A DNA stretch of 64,000 nucleotides, from NCBI GenBank assembly GCA_018371275.1, contig JAHALF010000002.1:124001-188000 (forward strand), read 5' to 3'. Under the pieces are notes generated by a model. It made no database searches. It was not told where the DNA came from and saw nothing but the letters and a program-made list of their open reading frames with translations. Below, one piece after another: positions 1-8,486 of the stretch (its first letter is position 1; each line of letters begins with the position of its first letter). The position numbers were made by a program, and so were the translations under genes. Origin of the DNA: Clostridiales bacterium. Its GTDB lineage: Bacteria > Bacillota > Clostridia > Lachnospirales > CAG-274.

Positions 1-51
1 AGCATTTACTACCATAACAACAAGTAAAACTTTTGTCATTATTTTTGTCAT
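1..51 (-). CDS. N-terminus of an exported or membrane protein (partial)
   Basis: Only 17 codons lie in the window; the gene runs off the left edge on the minus strand. The peptide starts MTKIMTKVLLVVMVVNA, a short basic start followed by a hydrophobic run, as in a signal peptide or membrane anchor. The start is chosen because a strong ribosome-binding site (AGGAGGGT on the minus strand, 57-64) sits five bases upstream of the ATG at 49-51. A second ATG at 37-39 is in frame but poorly spaced. No function can be given. Confidence 0.5.
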   Translation of the reverse strand, partial: MTKIMTKVLLVVMVVNA

Positions 52-189
52 TTTTTACCCTCCTAAATTTAATATTATCTTATTTTTTATTATTTTTAGA
101 CATTACATATATTATATCGTAAAAAACATAAAAATAAAATAGTTTTTATAAATTTTTATATTAATAGTTTTAAGATATAATCTAAAAAG

Positions 190-218
190 TTGATTTAAAA
201 TATTATATATGCTATAAT
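190..218 (+). promoter_or_regulatory. sigma-A type promoter of the DUF1189-like gene
   Basis: TTGATT at 190-195 and TATAAT at 213-218 are separated by 17 bases. The site lies 31 bases upstream of the ATG at 250, with GAGGTGA at 239-245 as the ribosome-binding site. Confidence 0.6.
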
Positions 219-249
219 TATGTTTAATTTATAATCTTGAGGTGAAAAA

Positions 250-1008
250 ATGTATATTTTTAAACACGTAAAATACGCTACATTAAATTTTGATAAATAT
301 CCTGAGCTTTTAAAAACAAAGCTTTCTAAAGTTATTTTCTACTCTATATTTTTTATATTTTTATCTAATCTAACATATATTTTATTTCCTTTTATAACTT
401 CATATAATCAGTCTAAAGGATTTAACAACTTTATAGAAGAATATATACCAGATTTTACAACAAAAAACAATAAGTTAGTTTTTGATAAATATTATAAAGT
501 AGACACTCCTCTTAACATTACTTTTATTTTCGATCCAGAAGAAAATAATCATATAACAGACAAAGATAAAAAATATGTATATAACAATATATTAAAAGTA
601 ACACCTACAAACATCATATCATCTAACTTAAATATAAATATTAAAACATCAGATATAATTAAAGTTTTTAATATAAATGAAAAAGCTGATTTAATAAATT
701 TAAAATTTTTAATTACTACATCTACAGTTATAACTTTCATATTATTTATGATATCATTTATTTTTTCGGATATACTTAAACTTATTATATCTACTTTTAT
801 AATTAATAGTATTGCAAAGTTTTATAATTTAAAATCTACATTTTCAGAGATATTTAAACTTACCATTTATGTTAATACTTTGCCTTTCATTTTAAAACTA
901 TTTTTAATGCCTATGCCTATCTATGTATATATAGGTTTTATAGCTATTTATTTACATTTTATATTTAAGCATATGCAAGAATATGTTAAATCAGTTCAAA
1001 CAGAATAA
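250..1008 (+). CDS. DUF1189-like membrane protein
   Basis: A 252-aa protein with one membrane segment near residues 27-50, an extracytoplasmic stretch of about 105 residues rich in Asn/Lys, and about three to four more hydrophobic segments from residue 152 to the end. This topology, and a start of the type 'xxxFKxxKxxxLNFxKYPELLK', match the DUF1189 family of Firmicutes membrane proteins, whose biochemical role is not established. The ATG follows GAGGTGA by four bases. It is a single-gene unit with its own promoter and a shared terminator with pheT. The family call is from recall of the pattern, not a search. Confidence 0.6.
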   Translation: MYIFKHVKYATLNFDKYPELLKTKLSKVIFYSIFFIFLSNLTYILFPFITSYNQSKGFNNFIEEYIPDFTTKNNKLVFDKYYKVDTPLNITFIFDPEENNHITDKDKKYVYNNILKVTPTNIISSNLNINIKTSDIIKVFNINEKADLINLKFLITTSTVITFILFMISFIFSDILKLIISTFIINSIAKFYNLKSTFSEIFKLTIYVNTLPFILKLFLMPMPIYVYIGFIAIYLHFIFKHMQEYVKSVQTE

Positions 1009-1036
1009 TATATACTATTTTTATAATTTAAAAAAC

Positions 1037-1059
1037 AAGGTATGATAAAATCATACCTT
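1037..1059. terminator. bidirectional terminator between the DUF1189-like gene and pheT
   Basis: AAGGTATGA (1037-1045) pairs perfectly with TCATACCTT (1051-1059) across a five-base loop. The stem is flanked by A-rich sequence on the left and T-rich sequence on the right, so it can end transcripts from both converging genes. Confidence 0.75.
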
Positions 1060-1074
1060 ATTTTATCTATATCA

Positions 1075-3468
1075 CTATTTATCTCTAAGCTGTGCTTGTA
1101 ATTTTTCTTCAAGCTCTTTTAATATTTTTTTCATAGGAGAATTAACTTCTTCATCTGTTAAAGTTTTTTCATTAGATCTAAATAAAATACTATAAGCTAC
1201 AGACTTATAACCTTTTTCTATTTGTTCACCTTTATAAACATCAAAAAGTTTAACACTTTCTAAAAGTTTACCACCTTTAGCTTTTATTATTTTTTCTATT
1301 TCTTTTACATTTATTTCATCCTTAACAAGCATAGCAATATCTCTTTGCATAGTTGGAAATTTTGGTAAAGATTTATAACTTATATCAAAATTTGCAATCT
1401 CTATTAATTTATCTATATATAAAACACCAAAATAAACCTTTGTTTCTATTTCATAATTAGATGCTATTTGTGGGTGTATTTCACCTACATAACCAATTTC
1501 GTCATTTTTTTCATCTGTTATAATAGCAGTTCTTCCTGGGTGCATATATGATAAAGTTTCTAATGGGCTGTATTCTACTTTATTTATCATACCTAACCCA
1601 TTAAATATATTTTCAAATGCACCTTTTGCATCATAGAAATCTACATTACCATACATAGCTATAGTCAAAACTTCTCTCTCTACTGGCAATTCCTTAAGCG
1701 GCAACTCTTTTGGTAAATACACCTTACCTATTTCAAATAAATGTACCTCTTTGTTTCTTCTGTTATAGTTTGTAGAAATAGATGTAAGCATCCCATTTAA
1801 AGTTGAAGTTCTCATTATGCTAAAATCTTCACCTAATGGGTTTGATATATTAACCGTATTTCTAAATGTACTATCCTTTTCTATATTTAATTTATCAAAT
1901 ACTTTAGGACTTTCAAAAGAATATGTTAAAGCTTGGCTAAGTCCACAAGAAATCATAGTATTTGTTATTTTATCTATTATAATTTGTTTATAAGTCTTTT
2001 TACCTACTGTTGGCGTACCTGTTGATAGAGTAGCCTCTATATTGTTATATCCATAAAATCTTGCTACTTCTTCTGCAATATCTGCCTCTGTTTCTAAATC
2101 TGGTCTAAATGTAGGTATTTTAGCAACTTTTCCATCTGCCTCAACTTCCACTAATGCAAGTATATCTATAATTTCTTTTTCAGAAAGACTTGTTCCTAAA
2201 AGTTTATTTACTCTATTACTATCATAAGATACAGTCCAACTTTCTCTCTTTTGTGGATAAAAATCTAAATGCCCTTTTAAGACTTTACCACATTTTAACA
2301 TATTTATTAATTGACAAGCTCTATCTAAAGCTAACACTGATAAATTAGGGTCTAATCCTTTTTCATATTTGCTGGATGCATCTGTTCTAAGCCCAAGCTT
2401 TTTAGATGTAAGTCTTATATGAGTGCCATTAAAATTAGCAGATTCTAAAAGTATAGTTTTAGTATCATCTGTAACCATTGAATTTTCTCCACCCATTATA
2501 CCAGCAAGGTCTATTACCTTATTTTCATCTTGTATAATAAGCACAGTTTCATCAAATTCTCTTTCTATTCCATCTAATGTAGTAAGCTTTTCTCCTTTGT
2601 TAGCATTTCTAACTATAAGTTTTTTGCCTTCTATTTTATCATAATTATATGCGTGCATAGGTTGCCCAAGTTCAAGCATAACATAATTTGTTATGTCCAC
2701 TATATTATTTATTGGTCTTATCCCAGCTGATGTTAGCCTATGTCTAAGCCATTGTGGAGAAGGCTCTATTTTTACATCTTCTATAATACGACAAGTATAT
2801 CTAGGACAAATATCATAATTTTTAATTTCTATGTTTATCATATTGTCCATAGATTTTTCTTCTTCTATAACTTCGATTTTAGGCATATTAAAAGGTTTTC
2901 TAAATGTAGCTGCTGCCTCTCTAGCAAGACCTACTATACTAAAACAGTCTGGACGATTAGATGTAATTTCAAATTCTACAACATCTTCATCTATTTGCAG
3001 TATTTCCTTTACACAACTACCAAGTGGATATTCTTTATCAAATATATAAATACCATTTTCTGGCGCTTCTGGATAATCACTTCTTGTATATCCTAATTCC
3101 TCAACAGAACAAAACATACCATTAGATTCTACCCCTCTTAATTTGCTCTTTTTAATTTTTAACCCCTCAGCAAGTGTAGCACCATCTAAAGCAGCAGGTA
3201 CATATGCGCCAATAAAAAGATTAGTAGCACCTGTTACTATTTGTATTGGTTCATTTTGTCCTATATCTGCTTTTACAACTACTAACTTATCTGCATCTGG
3301 GTGTTTTTCTATTTCTAAAACTTTGGCTACAACAACTTTTGTTATATCTTTCCCCTTATTTTCTATACTTTCTACTTTAGAACCAGATAAAGTCATTTCA
3401 TCACAAAATGTGTTTACATCACAATCTATATCAGCATAATCTTTAATCCAAGACATTGGTAAATTCAT
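1075..3468 (-). CDS. pheT: phenylalanyl-tRNA synthetase beta subunit
   Basis: Beta chain of the cytoplasmic (alpha-beta)2 enzyme that charges tRNA-Phe. At 797 aa it has the full bacterial length. In order: N-terminal region starting MNLPMSWIKDY, tRNA-binding OB domain (about 40-150), B3/B4 editing domain (about 205-400, with 'SNRPDCFS' just before it), B5 domain (about 405-475), catalytic-like core (about 480-690), and a ferredoxin-fold anticodon-binding domain at the C-terminus (about 705-797, 'KFPTMQRDIAMLV'). The ATG follows AGGAGG by nine bases. It starts 17 bases after the pheS stop and shares the T-box-controlled transcript. Confidence 0.97.
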   Translation of the reverse strand: MNLPMSWIKDYADIDCDVNTFCDEMTLSGSKVESIENKGKDITKVVVAKVLEIEKHPDADKLVVVKADIGQNEPIQIVTGATNLFIGAYVPAALDGATLAEGLKIKKSKLRGVESNGMFCSVEELGYTRSDYPEAPENGIYIFDKEYPLGSCVKEILQIDEDVVEFEITSNRPDCFSIVGLAREAAATFRKPFNMPKIEVIEEEKSMDNMINIEIKNYDICPRYTCRIIEDVKIEPSPQWLRHRLTSAGIRPINNIVDITNYVMLELGQPMHAYNYDKIEGKKLIVRNANKGEKLTTLDGIEREFDETVLIIQDENKVIDLAGIMGGENSMVTDDTKTILLESANFNGTHIRLTSKKLGLRTDASSKYEKGLDPNLSVLALDRACQLINMLKCGKVLKGHLDFYPQKRESWTVSYDSNRVNKLLGTSLSEKEIIDILALVEVEADGKVAKIPTFRPDLETEADIAEEVARFYGYNNIEATLSTGTPTVGKKTYKQIIIDKITNTMISCGLSQALTYSFESPKVFDKLNIEKDSTFRNTVNISNPLGEDFSIMRTSTLNGMLTSISTNYNRRNKEVHLFEIGKVYLPKELPLKELPVEREVLTIAMYGNVDFYDAKGAFENIFNGLGMINKVEYSPLETLSYMHPGRTAIITDEKNDEIGYVGEIHPQIASNYEIETKVYFGVLYIDKLIEIANFDISYKSLPKFPTMQRDIAMLVKDEINVKEIEKIIKAKGGKLLESVKLFDVYKGEQIEKGYKSVAYSILFRSNEKTLTDEEVNSPMKKILKELEEKLQAQLRDK

Positions 3469-3485
3469 TTTATATTCCTCCTAAA

Positions 3486-4511
3486 TTAAAATTGTTCTAA
3501 AAACTTAATGTCATTTTCAAAAAGTAACCTTAAATCTGTAATAGCATATTTTTGCATAGTTACTCTTTCAAGTCCCATACCAAAAGCAAATCCACTATAT
3601 TCTTTATGGTCTATACCTGCCATTTCTAATACTTTAGGGTGAACCATACCACAACCTAAAAGTTCTATCCAACCACTATTTTTACATACTCTACAACCTT
3701 TTCCACCACAGGCAAAACAAGATGCATCCATTTCTGCACTAGGTTCAGTAAATGGAAAATGATGCGGTCTAAACCTTACTTTTGTATCTGCTCCTAAAAG
3801 TTCTTTAGCAAATATAGTTAATGCACCTTTTAAATCTCCCATTGTTATATTTTTATCTATAACAAGTCCCTCTAATTGATGAAAAACTGGAGAATGTGTA
3901 GCATCTACTTCATCAGAACGATAAACTCTACCAGGAGCTATAATTTTTATTGGCATATCTTTACTTTCCATAACACGAATTTGCACAGGTGATGTTTGTG
4001 TTCTAAGAACAAAATCTCCTAACCCATCTACATAAAATGTATCTTGCTCATCTCTTGCAGGGTGATTTTTAGGTATATTTAAAGCCTCAAAATTATAATA
4101 AGCCGTTTCTACCTCAGGACCTTCTGCTATTTCATATCCCATTCCTATAAATATATTTTTAATGTCATCTATAACTTGTGTCATTGGGTGCTTATTACCT
4201 ATTTTTTTTGTTTTTGCTGGCATTGTAACATCAATTTTTTCAGCTTTTAGTCTAATTTCTTGTTCCTTTGCTATTAAGTCTTTTTTTATAGTATCTATCT
4301 TTTCTTCAATAGATGTTCTTACTTCATTAGCAAGTTGACCTATTATAGGTCTTTCTTCTGTTGATAATGAACCCATACCTTTTAATATGCTTGTAAGTTC
4401 TCCCTTTTTACCAAGTATTTCAACTCTTATTTCTTCTAATACTTTTAAATCACTTGTTTTGTTAAGCTTTTCTATTGCTAAATTTTTAATTTGTGATAAT
4501 TTTTCTTTCAT
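3486..4511 (-). CDS. pheS: phenylalanyl-tRNA synthetase alpha subunit
   Basis: Catalytic alpha chain (341 aa, usual length). The first ~90 residues form the coiled-coil tRNA-binding arm; the rest is the class II synthetase core, ending with motif 3 'GFAFGMGLERV' from about residue 307. A CxxC-x4-CxxC cluster (Cys265, 268, 273, 276) lies in the core, a metal-knuckle-like feature present in many Firmicutes PheS proteins. It is the first gene after the Phe T-box and is followed by pheT, so both subunits are made together when uncharged tRNA-Phe accumulates. Confidence 0.97.
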   Translation of the reverse strand: MKEKLSQIKNLAIEKLNKTSDLKVLEEIRVEILGKKGELTSILKGMGSLSTEERPIIGQLANEVRTSIEEKIDTIKKDLIAKEQEIRLKAEKIDVTMPAKTKKIGNKHPMTQVIDDIKNIFIGMGYEIAEGPEVETAYYNFEALNIPKNHPARDEQDTFYVDGLGDFVLRTQTSPVQIRVMESKDMPIKIIAPGRVYRSDEVDATHSPVFHQLEGLVIDKNITMGDLKGALTIFAKELLGADTKVRFRPHHFPFTEPSAEMDASCFACGGKGCRVCKNSGWIELLGCGMVHPKVLEMAGIDHKEYSGFAFGMGLERVTMQKYAITDLRLLFENDIKFLEQF

Positions 4512-4612
4512 TTTTATACTCCTTTCAAAATTTTAAAATTAATTAGCTTTTAAATACTTTTATTTACAAATAGATACTAAATTGAAAATTTAAGTTATAC
4601 CTTAATTGTAAT

Positions 4613-4862
4613 AAAAAAGCTTTCGCCCCAAAAGGGACGAAAGCATAATTTCCGCGGTACCACCCAAATTTGCAAAATATTATTTGCACACTCTTAGGCA
4701 TAACGAACCTTAACCGTATCTTTCTAATAAGAAAAACTGTTCAAAAGATATACTCCAGCGTGAATTTCTATAATATTTTATCTTAAAAATGCTTTCAGCC
4801 ACGGCATTTTCTCTCTAAAAGAACCATAATATATACTTTCGCTTTCACAGTATTTAAAATAT
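4613..4862 (-). promoter_or_regulatory. T-box riboswitch leader for pheST, phenylalanine specifier
   Basis: On the minus strand the leader holds the invariant T-box sequence GGTGGTACCGCGG (4652-4664) directly before a terminator: GCTTTCGTCCC pairs with GGGGCGAAAGC (4619-4644), followed by a T run (4613-4618). Upstream is a Stem I region with an AGAGAG distal element (about 4810-4817). The specifier reads ...AGAAA-TTC-ACGCTGGAG, with TTC (Phe codon) at 4762-4764. Uncharged tRNA-Phe should pair with TTC through its anticodon and with the T-box through its CCA end, favouring the antiterminator. The boundaries are approximate. Confidence 0.93.
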
Positions 4863-4867
4863 AAATA

Positions 4868-4895
4868 ATTATATCATAATAGTAAATGTTGTCAA
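4868..4895 (-). promoter_or_regulatory. sigma-A promoter of the pheST T-box operon
   Basis: Reading the minus strand, TTGACA (4890-4895) and TATAAT (4868-4873) are both perfect consensus boxes, separated by 16 bases. This puts the start of transcription near 4861, at the beginning of the T-box leader. Confidence 0.8.
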
Positions 4896-4913
4896 GACTA
4901 TTTATATTAAATA

Positions 4914-5870
4914 CTATATGCTTTTAATAAAATTAACCCTTAAAAGTCTTACAAAATTAAAAAGTACAAATCCTATTATAGCGGTTGTAATATATATTTG
5001 AATACCCTCTAGCTGTTTAAATATATTAGCTATATTTTCATAACCTGTGTTATTTAAGTAAAATATCATCTTTTGTGTGGCTACTGTTCCTATTGCCATA
5101 GGGAAAGTAAGCCCTGCAAAAGCTGGTGTAAAAGCATAAGAGAAAAATTTAGGTAACATAATTAAAACATAAATAAGAGATAATAAAACACAAATATATA
5201 GTATCCAAACTAAAACTATATTAGGATTTTTTATTATGTTAATATAAGATACTATACAAAGACTACAAGGACCTAAAAGTATAGCTGTACCATGTTGCAT
5301 TGTATCTTTTATTTCAAATTTTAAAAGACGCCAAAGCATAAAAGGTAATATTAAAAAATAAATAAATATCCCATAATAAACAATAAATATTAAAAATTTA
5401 TTTGCATTCATATTCACACCAACTACACTACTAACCATTATTCCATTATAAGTAACAAACCAAGTTGGTAAAAATGTATTTATATCTCTCGATTTTATAA
5501 AGTGCAAATAAGTAAATATAAAAATGTGTATAATATGAAAAACAATAGAAGTTACCCATATTATTTTTCCAAAAATATCAAAATAATCATAAAAATATGC
5601 ACCTATAACCATAGACACCATACATATCCCAGGATACAAGCTACAAGTAACAGGATTTTTATATTCTTCTTTTATTACACTTGGATGAAATATAATTTTA
5701 ATAATATAAGATAATACTATTAAAATAGCAAAAAAAGTAGTTAAATGCCTTATGAAACTAAATCCTAATCCATTATAAATATTGGACAGTGTGCAAGCAC
5801 CTAACATACACGGCACAATAGGTAAAGGTATATGTTTTGTTTTGTGAAATATACTTTTAATTTTAATCAA
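4914..5870 (-). CDS. TDT-family (TehA/SLAC1-like) membrane transporter
   Basis: A 318-aa polytopic protein with about ten hydrophobic segments. The segment around residues 14-40 ('HIPLPIVPCMLGACTLSN') and the repeated Pro/Gly-containing helices resemble the tellurite-resistance/dicarboxylate transporter (TDT) family, which includes TehA, Mae1 and SLAC1. Members conduct anions or dicarboxylates, so the substrate here cannot be told. The start is uncertain: TTG at 5868-5870 lies almost on top of AAAGGA, and no ATG occurs before residue 22. No terminator is visible before the pheST promoter just downstream. Confidence 0.7.
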   Translation of the reverse strand: MIKIKSIFHKTKHIPLPIVPCMLGACTLSNIYNGLGFSFIRHLTTFFAILIVLSYIIKIIFHPSVIKEEYKNPVTCSLYPGICMVSMVIGAYFYDYFDIFGKIIWVTSIVFHIIHIFIFTYLHFIKSRDINTFLPTWFVTYNGIMVSSVVGVNMNANKFLIFIVYYGIFIYFLILPFMLWRLLKFEIKDTMQHGTAILLGPCSLCIVSYINIIKNPNIVLVWILYICVLLSLIYVLIMLPKFFSYAFTPAFAGLTFPMAIGTVATQKMIFYLNNTGYENIANIFKQLEGIQIYITTAIIGFVLFNFVRLLRVNFIKSI

Positions 5871-6070
5871 GTCCTTTCTATCAATTATCCTTTAATATCT
5901 ATAATAATTATATTTTAGCTTTTATAATCTTTAAAGTTACATTATGTATTATAACTAAATATTTATACCTTAGTTTTAACATATTTTTATTTATTTATTT
6001 GCAAAAATTTATTTATTACTATAAATATACATATAATTTTGTAATATATTAATAATTATTTTCTTATACA

Positions 6071-6107
6071 AAAAAATAAACTAGCAATTTTTTTATAATG
6101 CTAGTTT
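6071..6107 (-). terminator. terminator after the NADH oxidase gene
   Basis: AAACTAGCA (6078-6086) pairs with TGCTAGTTT (6099-6107). On the minus strand the stem is followed by a run of T (complement of the A run at 6071-6076). Confidence 0.75.
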
Positions 6108-6126
6108 ATTTTATCATAAATTTTTG

Positions 6127-7461
6127 TTATTTAGCTGTTAAAGCAGCCATAGTTATATAGTTATAAGGTTGGTTAAAGTGTGGTAAGAAGAAAATATCTA
6201 ATAATTTTAATTTATCAATAGTTACTCCTTCTTGAATAGCTAAAGAGAACATATGAATACCCATAGAAATATCTTCTCTAGAAGCCATTTGAGCACCTAA
6301 AATAACTCTTGTATTTTTATCATAAACAATTCTTAATTTAACTTTTTCATTATTATGTTCAATAAATGCTGGTTTTTGTAAATCTTCAAATTCTGTTGTA
6401 ATAGCATCAAAGCCATTAGCCTTAGCTTTTTCTAAAGTAAGACCAGTAGATACCATATTAAGACCCCAAATGCTTATACCATTAGAACCTTGAACACCTA
6501 TGCTTTCAATATCTGTTCCACAAGCATTATGAGCAGCTACAACACCAGAACGAACAGCATTTGTAGCAAGTGCAATATAGTTTGTATCTTTAATAGAGTT
6601 ATCATATACAGTAGCACAGTCACCTATTGCATATACATCTTTTATGCTAGTTTCTTGTCTTTTATTAACAATGTATGCACCATTTCTAAATAATTCTAAA
6701 TCATTTTTACCAAGTTCATTATTTGGTCTAAATCCGATACAAAGAACAACCATATCTGTTTTATATTCATTTTTGTCTGTAACAATAGCTTCTACCTTAC
6801 CATTACCTACAATTTTACTAACCATCTCATTAAATACAACTTGTACACCATTTTGTTTTAAGTTTTCTGTCATCATATCAGTAAAATCTCTATCATAATA
6901 TCCAGAAAGACAAGTTTCTGCACAGTCAATCATTGTAATTTCTCTACCATTTCTTTTAAATGCCTCTGCAAGTTCAACACCAATATACCCAGCACCAACA
7001 ACAGTAACATGTTTAATACTATCATCTTTTAATTTTTCTATAACTTCTGCAGCATTTTGGTATAATTTAACAAATTGTACATTTTCAAGATCCATACCTT
7101 CAATTCTTGGCGTAATAGGTAAAGAACCTGTAGCCAAAATAACTTTATCATAAGTTTCTTCTATTTTATTGCCATCTTTATCTGTTGCACATATTTTTTT
7201 ATTAGAATAATCTATACAGTCAACTTTTGTTTCCATATAGATTTTAGCACCTTTACCTGTTAATATTTCTTTATTAGAATAAAATAATCCTTCAGCACCA
7301 GCTATTTGTTTACCAATCCAAAGAGCCATACCACATCCTAAAAAGCTTATGTTACTATTAGCATCAAATACTACTACCTCTTTATCTTTATAATTATCAA
7401 GTATTGTATTTATACAAGCAGTCCCAGCATGATTAGCACCAACTACAACTATTTTTTCCAT
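6127..7461 (-). CDS. NADH oxidase (FAD-dependent, Nox/CoA-disulfide reductase family)
   Basis: A 444-aa flavoprotein disulfide reductase. The N-terminal FAD-binding motif is 'VVVGANHAGTAC' with the conserved His11. The single redox cysteine is Cys43 in 'SFLGCGMALWIG'. An NAD(P)H-binding motif 'VVGAGYIGVELAEAF' lies near residues 155-170, and the second FAD motif 'DVYAIGDCA' near 268-276. These fit NADH oxidases that reduce O2 to water using a Cys-sulfenic acid; the same fold includes NADH peroxidase and CoA-disulfide reductase, which I cannot exclude. Likely role is oxygen removal and NAD+ regeneration in an anaerobe. It has its own promoter and terminator. Confidence 0.88.
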   Translation of the reverse strand: MEKIVVVGANHAGTACINTILDNYKDKEVVVFDANSNISFLGCGMALWIGKQIAGAEGLFYSNKEILTGKGAKIYMETKVDCIDYSNKKICATDKDGNKIEETYDKVILATGSLPITPRIEGMDLENVQFVKLYQNAAEVIEKLKDDSIKHVTVVGAGYIGVELAEAFKRNGREITMIDCAETCLSGYYDRDFTDMMTENLKQNGVQVVFNEMVSKIVGNGKVEAIVTDKNEYKTDMVVLCIGFRPNNELGKNDLELFRNGAYIVNKRQETSIKDVYAIGDCATVYDNSIKDTNYIALATNAVRSGVVAAHNACGTDIESIGVQGSNGISIWGLNMVSTGLTLEKAKANGFDAITTEFEDLQKPAFIEHNNEKVKLRIVYDKNTRVILGAQMASREDISMGIHMFSLAIQEGVTIDKLKLLDIFFLPHFNQPYNYITMAALTAK

Positions 7462-7507
7462 AATAATTTTCCTCCAAAAATAATTATTTTGTACATAATA
7501 TATTGAT

Positions 7508-7536
7508 ATTATACTATATTACAAGGAATTATGCAA
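7508..7536 (-). promoter_or_regulatory. promoter of the NADH oxidase gene
   Basis: On the minus strand TTGCAT (7531-7536) and TATAAT (7508-7513) are spaced 17 bases apart, 47 bases before the ATG. The ribosome-binding site GGAGG lies just before the start. Confidence 0.6.
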
Positions 7537-7556
7537 TAAGATCATTTAATAAAGTT

Positions 7557-7578
7557 TAACAATTTTTAATAATTGTTA
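7557..7578. promoter_or_regulatory. inverted repeat upstream of the NADH oxidase promoter
   Basis: TAACAATT and AATTGTTA form a perfect inverted repeat around six bases, about 20 bases upstream of the -35 box. It may bind a regulator. It is not a standard Rex box, whose half-sites face the other way (TTGTTAA...TTAACAA). Confidence 0.35.
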
Positions 7579-7695
7579 TTGGTAATTTTTTATTAATATC
7601 CTATTTATTATTTAGTATAATGTTTACTATTTAAATATCAATCAAAATAAGATATTTATTAATAATAGCTATTGTTTTTTATATTAAATTTTTAT

Positions 7696-7768
7696 TGTAC
7701 TCTATGGGAATTGAACCCATATCCTTTGGTCCGGAGCCAAAAGCTCTATCCTTTTAAGCTAAGAGTAC
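7696..7768 (-). tRNA. tRNA-Arg (anticodon CCG)
   Basis: The minus strand folds as a full cloverleaf: acceptor GTACTCT/AGAGTAC, anticodon stem TTTGG/CCAAA with loop CTCCGGA (anticodon CCG, codon CGG), and T arm ATGGG-TTCAATT-CCCAT. The discriminator is A and CCA is not encoded. It stands alone between the NADH oxidase promoter region and the DUF2508 gene. Confidence 0.93.
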
Positions 7769-7903
7769 ATACATACCATTTTATACTATTACTATTTTTT
7801 AGTCAATAAATTGTTATTTTCTAGAATAAATAAGTAAAAAATTGACTATATTAATATTAATAAAGTTATAAGCTTAAATACTAATGATTACGGAGGAAAA
7901 TAA

Positions 7904-8188
7904 ATGGAAAATCTATTATTACTAAAAAAAGAAAAAAATTTACTAAAATATACAAATGATTTAGATAGCGAAGCAACTGAAATTATATATTTTTTGCAAG
8001 ATATAAAAATAAAATTAGAATATGCTGAAATGTGTCTAAACTTTGCAAATGATGATACATTAATAGATAGCATTATATATGAAATAATGTCCTTACAAAA
8101 AAGATATGATTATTTTTTAAAGCTTAGCAAGAAAAAAGGGATTGTTATAACTTTTCCTCAAATTTTACAAAAATTCCCTGCTTCATAG
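7904..8188 (+). CDS. DUF2508 (YaaL-like) family protein
   Basis: A 94-aa helical, charged, soluble protein. Its length, amphipathic helices and position directly upstream of a bofA-like gene match the DUF2508/YaaL family, which commonly precedes bofA in sporulating Firmicutes. Function is not established. The ATG follows GGAGG by seven bases. It lies nine bases upstream of bofA, so the two are co-transcribed. Confidence 0.72.
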   Translation: MENLLLLKKEKNLLKYTNDLDSEATEIIYFLQDIKIKLEYAEMCLNFANDDTLIDSIIYEIMSLQKRYDYFLKLSKKKGIVITFPQILQKFPAS

Positions 8189-8197
8189 GAGGTTATT

Positions 8198-8443
8198 ATG
8201 TCGTCAGATAATTTTATTTATATAACATTAGGCTTACTTTTTATCATTTTATTGTTTTATAATAAATCTATATTAAAATTTTTATTTAATATTTTATTAG
8301 GTGTTATATTTATCTATATTTCTAATATTATATTAAAATCAAGTGGAATTTATATAAATATAAATTTATTTACAGGCATTTTTTCTGGTATATTAGGAAT
8401 ACCAGGTATAATTTGCCTTTACATATTACAAATATTATTATAA
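8198..8443 (+). CDS. bofA: BofA-like pro-sigma-K processing inhibitor
   Basis: An 81-aa, almost wholly hydrophobic protein with three potential membrane segments. The C-terminal signature 'GILGIPGIICLYILQIL' matches the conserved GxPGxxLL-type end of BofA. In Bacillus subtilis BofA sits in the outer forespore membrane and holds the SpoIVFB protease inactive until engulfment checkpoints are passed. Here the pairing with DUF2508 supports the call. AGGAGG lies seven bases before the ATG. Whether sigma-K is present in this organism cannot be told from this window. Confidence 0.85.
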   Translation: MSSDNFIYITLGLLFIILLFYNKSILKFLFNILLGVIFIYISNIILKSSGIYININLFTGIFSGILGIPGIICLYILQILL

Positions 8444-8486
8444 AATACAAAACATAGGAAAATAGATTTTTTAAGAGGAAATAATA

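Noticed and set aside
2423..3439. Several open frames on the plus strand within pheT
   Set aside because: They are antisense to a well-conserved gene, have no ribosome-binding sites and give low-complexity products.
7557..7578. Rex (NADH-sensing) operator at the NADH oxidase gene
   Set aside because: Half-sites face the wrong way compared with TTGTTAA-N4-TTAACAA and the spacing does not fit.
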